NCBI GenBank assembly: GCA_017456055.1
Contig: JAFTKC010000006.1
Span: forward strand, 1-64,000
DNA from: Clostridia bacterium
Lineage (GTDB): Bacteria > Bacillota > Clostridia > Christensenellales > Borkfalkiaceae
Length of the DNA stretch: 64,000 nucleotides
Reading direction: 5' to 3'
This document shows, one piece after another, positions 18,883 to 26,140 of the stretch. The notes beneath the pieces were generated by a model, which did no database searches, had not been told where the DNA came from, and saw nothing but the letters and a program-made list of their open reading frames with translations. Positions within the stretch are counted from its first letter, which is position 1, and each line of letters opens with the position of its first letter. The position numbers and the translations under genes are program-made.

Positions 18883-19342
18883 AATATTGTAATCTTTTAT
18901 AAGTAAGTAATTCTTCTTTATATTTTTTTGCGTACTCTTTTGCTTTTTCTAAATCTTGCTCAAGATAGTTTCCACACTCTTTTTTAGATGCGCCTGGAAT
19001 ATCGCCCGTAAAGGAAATAGTGAAGTCTAAAAACTCTAAAACGTAAGGCAAAATTTGTTCGCTTTTCCACTCGTTTGCTACGAGTAGGTAAAAGCCCGTT
19101 CTACAACCCATTGGACCAAAATACACGATTTTGTCGCCGATAGAAGAATTTCTAAAGTAGGTTGCTCCAAGATGTTCTAGGGTGTGCATTGCGGGAACTT
19201 CCATTGGAATTTCTCTATTAGGGGCAGTAAAGCGCAAATCAAAAGTGGTGATAATAGCGCCGTCAAAACTATCCACTCTGCTTACGTATAAACCACTAAA
19301 TAGATTTAGGTGGTCTACCTTAAAACTTTCTATTTTTTCCAT
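18881..19342 (-). CDS. luxS: S-ribosylhomocysteine lyase LuxS
   Basis: Splits S-ribosylhomocysteine into homocysteine and DPD, the precursor of autoinducer-2; part of the activated methyl cycle. The metal site HTLEH (H53, E56, H57) and ECGNY (C123), plus catalytic C80 in GPMGCRTGFYLL, are all present. Length 153 is normal. It follows the EamA-type transporter gene by 14 nt on the same strand, so the two are probably co-transcribed from the promoter at 20302-20330. AI-2 signalling cannot be inferred from luxS alone. Confidence 0.95.
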   Translation of the reverse strand: MEKIESFKVDHLNLFSGLYVSRVDSFDGAIITTFDLRFTAPNREIPMEVPAMHTLEHLGATYFRNSSIGDKIVYFGPMGCRTGFYLLVANEWKSEQILPYVLEFLDFTISFTGDIPGASKKECGNYLEQDLEKAKEYAKKYKEELLTYKRLQY

Positions 19343-19356
19343 AATTATCCTTTTTT

Positions 19357-20277
19357 CTATAATTGTTTTTTCTTAAATAATTTCCTAAAATCCACTCTTA
19401 GTTCGGTTATTAAAACTGAAACAAAGATAGACACAAAGCCTAAGGTTAAAATTAAAGTTAATTGCTCTTTTCCAAAAATAACCGAGAAGAGTGCGCCGAA
19501 CACCGATTCTAAACTAAGAACGATTGCCGCTTGGTTTGCCGTAGTGTATTTTTGACCAAGAATTTGGCAAAGTTGTGCAACCACCGTGCAAGCGATAGTT
19601 AGATATATAATATTGAATAAGTGTTCCTTTTTAAATATCATACCACTAAAGCCCAAAACTCTAATTTCCACAATAAATGAAAGGGCTAAAACTATAATGC
19701 TCACCGTGAAGAGTTCAACTACGAGAAGACAGAAAGTATCGTCGTTATTTTTTTGGAATCGGTCTATAAACACTAATTGAAGAGAATAAAATATTGCGCC
19801 GATTAAGGTTAGCGCGCAACCAATAAACTCGTTTTGTCCGCCTTCATTAGAAGAAAAGGCAACTAAAGTTAAGCCTAGTAGACAAAAGCCTATCGATATA
19901 ACGTTATATAGTTTAGGCGCGCTTTTATATATTAGCCATACCAAAAAGGGCGCCAAAACGCAGTAAAGTGAAGTTAAAAATGCGTTGGTCGCAGGGGAAG
20001 TGGTTTGTAGCCCGTAAGTTTGGGTTATGTACGCTAAAGCCACGCAAGTTCCTAAAATTACGCCCCTAAAAAACGTGCCTTTTTTAATTTTGATAACTCT
20101 CTTAAAGCAAATGAAAAAGAGTAGAATTGACGAAACTAAAAACCTAAACCCAATAACGTACATAGGTGGGTATACGTCTATAGTGTCTTTTAAAATAAAA
20201 AAAGACGTGCCCCAAACGAGCGTTGCTATAAGTAATAAAAGTTGTCCTAATAAGTTTTGTTTTTTCTCTTTAATCAT
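19357..20277 (-). CDS. EamA-family (DMT superfamily) transporter
   Basis: A 306-residue protein with ten predicted membrane helices in two EamA repeats. The first begins LLIATLVWGTSFFILKDTID. The second holds SLESVFGALFSVIFGKEQLT, the matching signature region. This family exports or imports small metabolites such as amino acids, but the substrate is unknown. Its operon position before luxS could point to homocysteine, methionine or another sulphur metabolite, as inference only. AGGTG precedes the start. No terminator lies between it and luxS. Confidence 0.88.
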   Translation of the reverse strand: MIKEKKQNLLGQLLLLIATLVWGTSFFILKDTIDVYPPMYVIGFRFLVSSILLFFICFKRVIKIKKGTFFRGVILGTCVALAYITQTYGLQTTSPATNAFLTSLYCVLAPFLVWLIYKSAPKLYNVISIGFCLLGLTLVAFSSNEGGQNEFIGCALTLIGAIFYSLQLVFIDRFQKNNDDTFCLLVVELFTVSIIVLALSFIVEIRVLGFSGMIFKKEHLFNIIYLTIACTVVAQLCQILGQKYTTANQAAIVLSLESVFGALFSVIFGKEQLTLILTLGFVSIFVSVLITELRVDFRKLFKKKQL

Positions 20278-20301
20278 ACTGCACCTAAAAATAACATTAA
20301 T

Positions 20302-20330
20302 ATATTACCATATATGCTTAAAAAACACAA
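20302..20330 (-). promoter_or_regulatory. Promoter of the EamA-luxS operon
   Basis: On the minus strand, TTGTGT (20330-20325), 17-nt spacer, TAATAT (20307-20302), followed by AGGTG and the start codon. Confidence 0.6.
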
Positions 20331-20332
20331 AT

Positions 20333-20364
20333 AAAAAGAACTCTTAAGTTTAAGAGTTCTTTTT
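20333..20364. terminator. Terminator after the lemA gene
   Basis: A symmetrical AAAAAGAACTCTTAA / TTAAGAGTTCTTTTT inverted repeat 16 nt beyond the lemA stop codon (minus strand), with U-tracts in both directions. It insulates lemA from the EamA promoter. Confidence 0.85.
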
Positions 20365-20379
20365 GAGTTTTAATGTTGA

Positions 20380-21048
20380 TTAAAAGAATACGCCTTTTGC
20401 CTTTTCTTTAATTTCTTTTGATGCGATAAAAGGAATTCTAGTGGTATATCCGTTTTTAGCGGCAACAATCTTTTTGGTTGGCCAAGCAAAAATGTCTTTA
20501 TTCCACTCGTTGATGGTATCGTTATAAAGTTCTCTTGCCGCGGTGATTTCTCTTTGCAAATACATATTTTGTTGCATTGCGTCTTGAATTTCTTCGTGCG
20601 CAGCAAGTTCAGGATAACTCTCCACTGCAATATTTACGTTTCTAGAAAGATTATCAATTTGTCCACCGAGTTCGTTTCTTGCTGAATCTAAATCTTCCAC
20701 CGCACCAGACCTGTATTTAGCGATATTTTCAAAAGTGCTTTTATCAAGGTCGATTGCCTTATCTAGTAGGCGAGCGCAGTTTTGCAAAACGATAACTCTT
20801 TGTTCTAAATAGTTGTCTATTTGAGAAGCGTTTCTTTGAATCTTTTGTTGAAGTTGGTCAAAGTGTTTTTGTGCGTTAATTTTCTTAAATAGGAAGATAA
20901 CGCCTGGAATAATGCCTAGTATCCACAACATAATTTCAAATAGGGTAGAGCCAAAGCCTACTTTTGCAGGGATTTTCTTTGCGATAACGTTGGTGTCTAG
21001 TCCTTCCTCTCTAATTTCAGGGTTTAGTTCGTCTAGTTGAATTGACAT
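20380..21048 (-). CDS. lemA: LemA-family membrane protein
   Basis: A 222-residue LemA family protein: one membrane segment (about 35-55) followed by a long helical bundle containing ENIAKYRSGAVEDLDSARNEL, the conserved ITAARELYNDTINEWNKDIFAWPTKKI and the C-terminal NGYTTRIPFIAS. LemA proteins are of uncertain function; they are often paired with large membrane proteins at the cell surface. Here a 30-residue N-terminal extension precedes the membrane helix. It starts 24 nt after the large partner gene on the same strand, so the two form an operon. Confidence 0.9.
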   Translation of the reverse strand: MSIQLDELNPEIREEGLDTNVIAKKIPAKVGFGSTLFEIMLWILGIIPGVIFLFKKINAQKHFDQLQQKIQRNASQIDNYLEQRVIVLQNCARLLDKAIDLDKSTFENIAKYRSGAVEDLDSARNELGGQIDNLSRNVNIAVESYPELAAHEEIQDAMQQNMYLQREITAARELYNDTINEWNKDIFAWPTKKIVAAKNGYTTRIPFIASKEIKEKAKGVFF

Positions 21049-21072
21049 AATTTTTATCTCCTTTATAATGTT

Positions 21073-22668
21073 TTAGTTATATATGCACACGTTTTTACGT
21101 TTTGCCATAATATTTTTATCTTTTGCTAACTCTTCATTTGCAACGAAGAATTGGCTATTTGCCGTTAGTGGTATAAATTCTTGCCACGGAACTGGTACGC
21201 TGTGCCAACGCCCGTCTCCACCTAACACTGAAATGAAATCTACTTGTTCGTTTATATCGTAGGAATAAGCAGTAATTTTCACTTGGTCTATTGATTGGCT
21301 AGAGCCGAGAGGCGACGCTTTTAGAATAGCCGGCGTTTTAGTTTGTGGGTGAACTACGTTTTCAGGGCTAATTAAGTTTGCTATGGCTTCGCACTCTTTT
21401 TGAGCGTAGACTTTAGCAAGGTCAGGAATTGGGTCTAGCGAGTGAACGGGTTCTTCTTGATATATAGGTATTGCCCAAATTGGAGCAAAATCAAAATATA
21501 CCGACTTAAAAAACTCTGCGTTTTTATCAATGAAGTTATTTTTAATCTCTTCAAAGGAGTGGGAAAGGTAGGAAGATGCGTTCATCACTACTGCTCGCTT
21601 TTGACTATGCTCGGTTATAATTTTATTAGTTCTTCTTTTCTTGATAAAATTAAAATCGTCGCCATAGCCCGTTTTAGAAGTAATTAAGTCAACCATATTC
21701 GTCTGTGCAAGTGGAGTAAACAGCGTTCTAAATTGAACTTCGTTATCTCTATCAAGAGCGTCGAACATAACTTCAAAGTCGGTGTTAGACATGCTCACGA
21801 ATTCTACGTTCTTTTGAAGCGCCTTGTCTGTTTTCTTCTTTAACCTTTTTTCGCCCTTTTTAACGTATCTATCAAGTTGCTTTTCGCTCTTGTCGTCAAG
21901 GTTTGTAGCGTCCCTACTAAAAGATAGTTCAGGACCACCTTGCGCACAGTAGGAAAGTACTAATTGTTCTCGATAAAAGGGTTTTGGCTTTACTACCGTT
22001 GCGTGAAGAGTTTGCGTTCTTCTTCTCGTTCTAAGTCTGCCGTTAGAGTCGCGATAGGTATCCGTCCAACTTATAGTTTTGTAGCCGTGATAGGTTTCTT
22101 GCCCCATAACGTGTATTCTCTTGGTCTCAAATACAAATGGGTTCTGGTTATAGTGTCCGGCTAGAGTGTCTAGTGTGGAGTGCTCGCTTGCGTCTTGCTC
22201 GAAGTCGAAGTTTTGCGCCATATTTTCTTCTTGTTTTGCCGAAAAATACGGCTCGAATTTTATGCCTTCTATCGTGCTTTCTATTAGATTAATGCAATCT
22301 TTATCCGAAAATAAAGAGTTTAACGGCGCTACTTGTTTTTTGGCTAATTCTATAAGTTTTTCAGCGTTATTTGTAAATTCGCTTGCTTGCGCTTTTAACC
22401 TTTTAATTTTTGGAGTGGTTTTTATTATTACTAAGGGAATTAACACGATAGTTATTATCATTAAAACTCTTAGAAATTTTAGCCAAAAAATCTTTTTTCT
22501 TATTTTTTTGGCTTTCTTTACCAACTCGTCGTGTTCTAAAACGGTCCTTTCATTTTCTTCTTGGTTAACTCCAGATTTTTCCGCTAGTTCGTTAAAGAAT
22601 TTAACGGTGTTTTCATAATGAAGGCTTTTATATTTTTTGTCGTATTCATCTTGAGGATTATAAATCAA
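21073..22668 (-). CDS. Large membrane protein encoded with LemA (DUF3137-like candidate)
   Basis: A protein of about 531 residues. A cytosolic-type N-terminal coiled region is followed by a 25-30 residue hydrophobic stretch (about 65-95, one long or two short helices) and a 430-residue soluble domain. Visible blocks are KTISWTDTYRDSNGR, FEVMFDALDRDNEVQFRTLFTPLAQTNM and FDFAPIWAIPIYQEE. This pattern suits the big LemA partners (DUF3137 / MAG1210-like), but the family call is tentative. The frame opens with GTG at 22680, which touches AGGAGG; the TTG at 22668, about 8-10 nt downstream, is spaced correctly and is chosen as start. Confidence 0.75.
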   Translation of the reverse strand: MIYNPQDEYDKKYKSLHYENTVKFFNELAEKSGVNQEENERTVLEHDELVKKAKKIRKKIFWLKFLRVLMIITIVLIPLVIIKTTPKIKRLKAQASEFTNNAEKLIELAKKQVAPLNSLFSDKDCINLIESTIEGIKFEPYFSAKQEENMAQNFDFEQDASEHSTLDTLAGHYNQNPFVFETKRIHVMGQETYHGYKTISWTDTYRDSNGRLRTRRRTQTLHATVVKPKPFYREQLVLSYCAQGGPELSFSRDATNLDDKSEKQLDRYVKKGEKRLKKKTDKALQKNVEFVSMSNTDFEVMFDALDRDNEVQFRTLFTPLAQTNMVDLITSKTGYGDDFNFIKKRRTNKIITEHSQKRAVVMNASSYLSHSFEEIKNNFIDKNAEFFKSVYFDFAPIWAIPIYQEEPVHSLDPIPDLAKVYAQKECEAIANLISPENVVHPQTKTPAILKASPLGSSQSIDQVKITAYSYDINEQVDFISVLGGDGRWHSVPVPWQEFIPLTANSQFFVANEELAKDKNIMAKRKNVCIYN

Positions 22669-22693
22669 AGTTAGTAGCACCTCCTTTTTAATT

Positions 22694-22722
22694 ATTATAC
22701 TATACTTATTAAAAATTGTAAA
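22694..22722 (-). promoter_or_regulatory. Promoter of the LemA operon
   Basis: On the minus strand, TTTACA (22722-22717), 17-nt spacer, perfect TATAAT (22699-22694), then AAAAAGGAGG. Confidence 0.8.
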
Positions 22723-22803
22723 TACCGATTTTTTGATTTAATAAGCAAAAATAGTTTGTTGTATAAGTCGGCTATGGTCAAATCGCAAAACTCACAGCCA
22801 AAT

Positions 22804-22831
22804 AAAAAAAGCACCTTTTGGTGCTTTTTTT
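22804..22831. terminator. Terminator after tRNA-Gln (works in both directions)
   Basis: AAAAAAAGCACC, TTTT loop, GGTGCTTTTTTT. It sits directly after the encoded CCA end of tRNA-Gln on the minus strand. The 80 nt between it and the LemA promoter hold nothing else that I can identify. Confidence 0.88.
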
Positions 22832-22834
22832 ATT

Positions 22835-22909
22835 TGGCAGGGGTAGCTGGATTTGAACCAACGAGTGACGGAGTCAGAGTCCGTAGCCTTACCGCTTGGC
22901 GATACCCCT
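22835..22909 (-). tRNA. tRNA-Gln, anticodon CTG
   Basis: On the minus strand the acceptor AGGGGTA (22909-22903) pairs with TACCCCT, then discriminator G and an encoded CCA. The D-arm is GCCAAGCGGTAAGGC. The anticodon stem ACGGA/TCCGT encloses loop CTCTGAC, giving anticodon CTG (reads CAG). The T-loop is GTTCAAATC. This is a standard Gln cloverleaf of 75 nt. A Gln(TTG) isoacceptor must be elsewhere. Confidence 0.93.
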
Positions 22910-22918
22910 ATTTCTATT

Positions 22919-22949
22919 AAAAGACGCTTCTATATAAAAAGCGTCTTTT
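22919..22949. terminator. Terminator after the HTH regulator gene
   Basis: AAAAGACGCTT / AAGCGTCTTTT, 11 bp with a 9-nt loop, 9 nt beyond the stop codon of the minus-strand regulator and 10 nt before tRNA-Gln. The tRNA has no clear promoter of its own, so partial read-through may feed it. Confidence 0.75.
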
Positions 22950-22957
22950 ATTTATTA

Positions 22958-23560
22958 TTATCTATCTTTATTTATTCTAACCAATATAAACCAAAACATT
23001 ACTAAAAGTTGAAGTGGTATACCAATTAAAAATATTTGCCATAAATTACTTGGAACGGGAGATAGCACGTTCACTAAGGTTAAGTATAGCGCTAGTAGTA
23101 GCGACCATATTAAAAGTGAAATGGATATGGCGTTGAATAAATTTCTTTTCCAAATAGATGCGAAAACAACGAAAACTATACAATTAATCGAAAAGGCGTA
23201 TATGTAAATAAGCCACGGAGTAAAGGAAAGTTCAAGGTTAGATAATACGGCAAAAGATAAAATTGCAACTAACCAAACTATCCCAGAAGAAAGAAGACCA
23301 ACTAACGCTCTTTTCTTGTTTAAATTTTTGGTGATTTTCGGCCTAATATTTTTATTGTCTGACAAAAGTTTATCAATGCTAATTCCGTAAAAGAGAGATA
23401 GTTGCTTTAGCACCACTATATCGGGCACGGATTCGCCTCTTTCCCACTTGGAAACTGCTTTGTCAGAATAATTAAGTTTTTCTGCAAGTTCGGCTTGGGT
23501 TAGGTTGAACGCTTTTCTGCAAGCCGTTAGATTCTTTGCTAAATTTTCTTTAATATCCAT
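22958..23560 (-). CDS. XRE-family HTH regulator with membrane-spanning C-terminal half
   Basis: The N-terminal 65 residues are a Cro/C1-type helix-turn-helix: NLTACRKAFNLTQAELAEKL, YSDKAVSKWERGESVPD, then IVVLKQLSLFYGISIDKLL. After a short basic linker come four hydrophobic segments (about 85-195). This type is common in Firmicutes and may sense membrane or ligand signals. The frame is open to 23674, but the promoter lies inside that extension. The ATG at 23560 is 10 nt after the -10 box, without a ribosome binding site, so the mRNA should be leaderless (200 residues). Inverted repeats upstream suggest autoregulation. Confidence 0.85.
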   Translation of the reverse strand: MDIKENLAKNLTACRKAFNLTQAELAEKLNYSDKAVSKWERGESVPDIVVLKQLSLFYGISIDKLLSDNKNIRPKITKNLNKKRALVGLLSSGIVWLVAILSFAVLSNLELSFTPWLIYIYAFSINCIVFVVFASIWKRNLFNAISISLLIWSLLLALYLTLVNVLSPVPSNLWQIFLIGIPLQLLVMFWFILVRINKDR

Positions 23561-23570
23561 CTTAATACAA

Positions 23571-23599
23571 ATATTATCATAATATAGATAAAAAATCAA
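23571..23599 (-). promoter_or_regulatory. Promoter of the HTH regulator (leaderless type)
   Basis: Minus strand: TTGATT (23599-23594), 17-nt spacer, TAATAT (23576-23571). Only 10 nt separate the -10 box from the ATG. Confidence 0.7.
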
Positions 23600-23624
23600 C
23601 TTTTTCACACTATTTTCTTGATTT

Positions 23625-23660
23625 TCTACCGTTGGTAGAGATTTAAAAAAACTCTCTACC
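23625..23660. promoter_or_regulatory. Operator-like inverted repeats in the divergent promoter region
   Basis: TCTACC-GTT-GGTAGA (23625-23639) is one palindrome. GGTAGAGA (23634-23641) is then matched by TCTCTACC (23653-23660), and the ATTTAAAAAA that follows the first site recurs after the second. The repeats lie upstream of the regulator promoter (minus) and the DegV promoter (plus), a natural site for the HTH protein. Binding is inferred. Confidence 0.5.
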
Positions 23661-23701
23661 GATTTAAAAAACAACGTGGAATTTACTTTTAAAAGAGTAG
23701 G

Positions 23702-23731
23702 TTGACTAATTTTTAATAAAGTGTATACAAT
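23702..23731 (+). promoter_or_regulatory. Promoter of the DegV gene
   Basis: TTGACT (23702-23707), then TATACA (724-729, 16-nt spacer) or TACAAT (726-731, 18-nt spacer) within GTATACAAT. GGAGG follows at 23752. Confidence 0.65.
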
Positions 23732-23763
23732 AAATGCGAAAATTATTTTTTTGGAGGACGACT

Positions 23764-24609
23764 ATGAAAATCGCCGTTTCAACCGAAACTACGGTAGACT
23801 TAACTAAAGAACTCATTGAGAAGTACCAAATTAAAATATTGCCTTTCTCAATTTTATTGGGTGATAAAAATTACTACGACGGAGAAATTACCTGCGAAAA
23901 AATTATAGACTTCGTAAATAAAACTAAAATATTGCCAAAGACAGGCGCAGTTAACAAAGTTCAATATGACGAACACTTTGACTCGCTATTAAAAGATTAC
24001 GACGCAATAATCCATATATCGCTTTCGTCGGAATTATCTTCAGCGTACTCTAACGCCGTGTTATCGGCTAAAGAGAGAAAAAACGTTTTCGTTATAGATA
24101 GCCGTTCGTTATCAACGGGTATCGCTCTTTTAGTTATCTATGCAAAAGAACTCGTGGATAGTGGGGAAAAGCCAAGTAAAATCGTAGAACTCGTTTCAAA
24201 GAGAGTTAGTAGCGTTCAAGCAAGTTTCGTTCTAAAGAGAGTAGACTACCTATATAAGGGTGGAAGATGCAACGTTCTATCATATATCGGTGCAAATTTG
24301 CTTAAAATTTGCCCACAAATTTTGGTGACTAACGGCAAGATGACGTCTGGTAAAAAATATCGTGGCAGTTATAAAAGAGTGGTTGAAAACTATTGCAAAG
24401 ACGTTTTAGAAACCTTTGATTCTCCCGACCTTTCTCACGCTTTTTTAACCTACACGACGGCAGATGATAAAACTCTAGAAGTTGCTAAATCTTGTCTAGA
24501 AAAAGTTGGATTTAACAATATTCACGTGACGAGAGCAGGCGGAACTATAACTAGCCATTGTGGAGAAGATTGTCTTGGCATTTTATTTATGAACGACGGC
24601 AACGCCTAA
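23764..24609 (+). CDS. DegV-family fatty-acid-binding protein
   Basis: A 281-residue DegV protein. The family binds a long-chain fatty acid and serves as the FakB-type partner of fatty-acid kinase. Visible are VSTETTVDLTKELIEKYQI, ILPFSILLGDKNYYDGE, the ligand-phosphate contact SLSSELSSAYSNA, and VLKRVDYLYKGGRCN. The frame opens at 23734, but GGAGG at 23752-23756 serves the ATG at 23764. No fakA is in the window. It is divergent from the HTH regulator, which could control it. Confidence 0.88.
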   Translation: MKIAVSTETTVDLTKELIEKYQIKILPFSILLGDKNYYDGEITCEKIIDFVNKTKILPKTGAVNKVQYDEHFDSLLKDYDAIIHISLSSELSSAYSNAVLSAKERKNVFVIDSRSLSTGIALLVIYAKELVDSGEKPSKIVELVSKRVSSVQASFVLKRVDYLYKGGRCNVLSYIGANLLKICPQILVTNGKMTSGKKYRGSYKRVVENYCKDVLETFDSPDLSHAFLTYTTADDKTLEVAKSCLEKVGFNNIHVTRAGGTITSHCGEDCLGILFMNDGNA

Positions 24610-24666
24610 GTAAAAAAATAGTTTATAAATAAACTATTCTGCAAAAAACAGTAGAATAATAAAAGT

Positions 24667-24701
24667 AAAAGCCCCTAAACTGAAAAAAGGGCTTTCTTTT
24701 T
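24667..24701 (+). terminator. Terminator after the DegV gene
   Basis: AAAGCCC (24668-24674) and GGGCTTT (24689-24695) with a 14-nt loop and a T-rich tail. A smaller hairpin AATAGTTTA/TAAACTATT lies about 45 nt upstream and lacks a T-tract. Confidence 0.75.
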
Positions 24702-24726
24702 ATTGATATTGCATAAAGAAATTAAA

Positions 24727-24763
24727 TATTCAATAAAATATTCAAAAATAAAAAAATTATTCA
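24727..24763 (+). promoter_or_regulatory. ArgR-box-like repeats upstream of argG
   Basis: Three direct TATTCA motifs (24727-24732, 24739-24744, 24758-24763) in very AT-rich DNA, about 50 nt before the argG -35 box. ArgR/AhrC boxes are built from TGAAT/ATTCA half sites, so an arginine repressor site is plausible. Confidence 0.45.
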
Positions 24764-24814
24764 AAAAAGGTTGAAAAAATATAAAAAAAATAGCAAAAAA
24801 GTAGCGTTAGATAG

Positions 24815-24843
24815 TTGACACAATTAAATTATAGGTCTATAAT
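24815..24843 (+). promoter_or_regulatory. Promoter of argGH
   Basis: Perfect TTGACA (24815-24820), 17-nt spacer, perfect TATAAT (24838-24843). Confidence 0.88.
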
Positions 24844-24873
24844 GAGAGCGTAAAAACTTAAGGAAGTGAAAAA

Positions 24874-26091
24874 ATGGAAAAGAAAGACATTAAAAAAGTT
24901 GTACTAGCATACTCGGGTGGATTAGATACTTCAATTATAATTCCCTGGTTAAAAGAAAATTATAACAACTGCGAAGTAGTAGCAGTTGCTGGCAACGTAG
25001 GTCAAAACGACGAACTAGACGGATTAGAAGAGAAGGCTCTAAAGACCGGTGCTTCTAAATTATACGTTTTAGACTTAACCGACGATTACGTAGATAACTA
25101 CATTATTCCATGCGTTAAGGCAGGCGCTACTTACGAAGAATATTTACTCGGTACTAGCCACGCTCGTCCTTGTATTGCAAAAGCGCTCGTTGATATCGCT
25201 ATCAAGGAAAATGCAGACGCTATTGCTCACGGTTGTACGGGTAAGGGAAACGACCAAGTTCGTTTTGAATTGTCAATCAAGCACTTTGCTCCTGACATGA
25301 AGATTATCGCTCCATGGCGTGAATGGGACATCAAGTCTAGAGATGAAGAAATCGAATATGCAGAGGCTCATAATATTCCACTAAAGATAAATAGAGAAAC
25401 CAACTATTCAAAAGATAAAAACTTATGGCACCTATCTCACGAAGGTTTAGATTTAGAAAATCCTGGCAACGAACCTTTATACGAAAAGGAAGGCTTCTTA
25501 GAATTGGGCGTTTCGCCAATCAAAGCACCTGATAAGCCAACCTACGTAGAAATCGAATTTGAAAAGGGCGCTCCTGTTGCTTTAGACGGCAAAAAGATGA
25601 GCGCAAAGGAAATCGTACTTGCCCTAAATAAAATCGGTGGAGAAAACGGCATAGGACTTCTTGATATCGTAGAAAATCGTCTAGTTGGTATGAAGAGTCG
25701 TGGCGTATACGAAACCCCAGGCGGAGCAATTTTATATAAAGCGCACGCAGTACTAGAAACCATTTGTCTTGACAAGATGACCATGCACGAAAAACAAAAG
25801 ATTGCTATCACCTTCGGTGAATTGGTTTACAACGGACAATGGTTTACCCCACTTAGAGAAGCGCTTTCGGCTTTCGTTGATAAAACTCAAGAGACCGTGA
25901 CTGGTAAAGTTAGATTAAAACTTTACAAGGGCAATATGATTAACGCAGGCGTTTGGAGTGACTACTCACTTTATAGCGAAGACTTAGCGTCGTTTGGCGA
26001 AAGTGATTACGATCAACACGATGCAGAAGGCTTTATCAACCTTTACGGTTTACCAATTAAAGTTTCGGCTTTAGCAAAAATCAAGAAATAA
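24874..26091 (+). CDS. argG: Argininosuccinate synthase
   Basis: Joins citrulline and aspartate with ATP to form argininosuccinate. The PP-loop [15 protein letters not shown] (about 11-25), the citrulline/aspartate-binding [27 protein letters not shown] and the [15 protein letters not shown] block are all present. Length 405 is normal. AAGGAAGTG precedes the ATG. It is followed 49 nt later by argH after a small hairpin, forming the last two steps of arginine synthesis. ArgR-like boxes upstream suggest arginine repression. Confidence 0.97.
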   Translation: MEKKDIKKVVLAYSGGLDTSIIIPWLKENYNNCEVVAVAGNVGQNDELDGLEEKALKTGASKLYVLDLTDDYVDNYIIPCVKAGATYEEYLLGTSHARPCIAKALVDIAIKENADAIAHGCTGKGNDQVRFELSIKHFAPDMKIIAPWREWDIKSRDEEIEYAEAHNIPLKINRETNYSKDKNLWHLSHEGLDLENPGNEPLYEKEGFLELGVSPIKAPDKPTYVEIEFEKGAPVALDGKKMSAKEIVLALNKIGGENGIGLLDIVENRLVGMKSRGVYETPGGAILYKAHAVLETICLDKMTMHEKQKIAITFGELVYNGQWFTPLREALSAFVDKTQETVTGKVRLKLYKGNMINAGVWSDYSLYSEDLASFGESDYDQHDAEGFINLYGLPIKVSALAKIKK

Positions 26092-26098
26092 AAAATAG

Positions 26099-26123
26099 TT
26101 GCCGTGTCGTACGTACACGGCAA
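26099..26123 (+). other. Hairpin between argG and argH
   Basis: TTGCCGTGT / ACACGGCAA with a 7-nt loop, followed by TTACTTT. It may protect or partly terminate the message between the two genes. The argH ribosome binding site AGGAG lies directly after it. Confidence 0.5.
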
Positions 26124-26140
26124 TTACTTTAGGAGAAAAT

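Noticed and set aside
22166-22618. 150-residue open frame on the plus strand
   Set aside because: Antisense to the LemA partner gene, which has promoter, ribosome binding site and a sensible membrane topology.
24780-24873. T-box leader before argG
   Set aside because: Too short a leader, no specifier hairpin or T-box bulge sequence.
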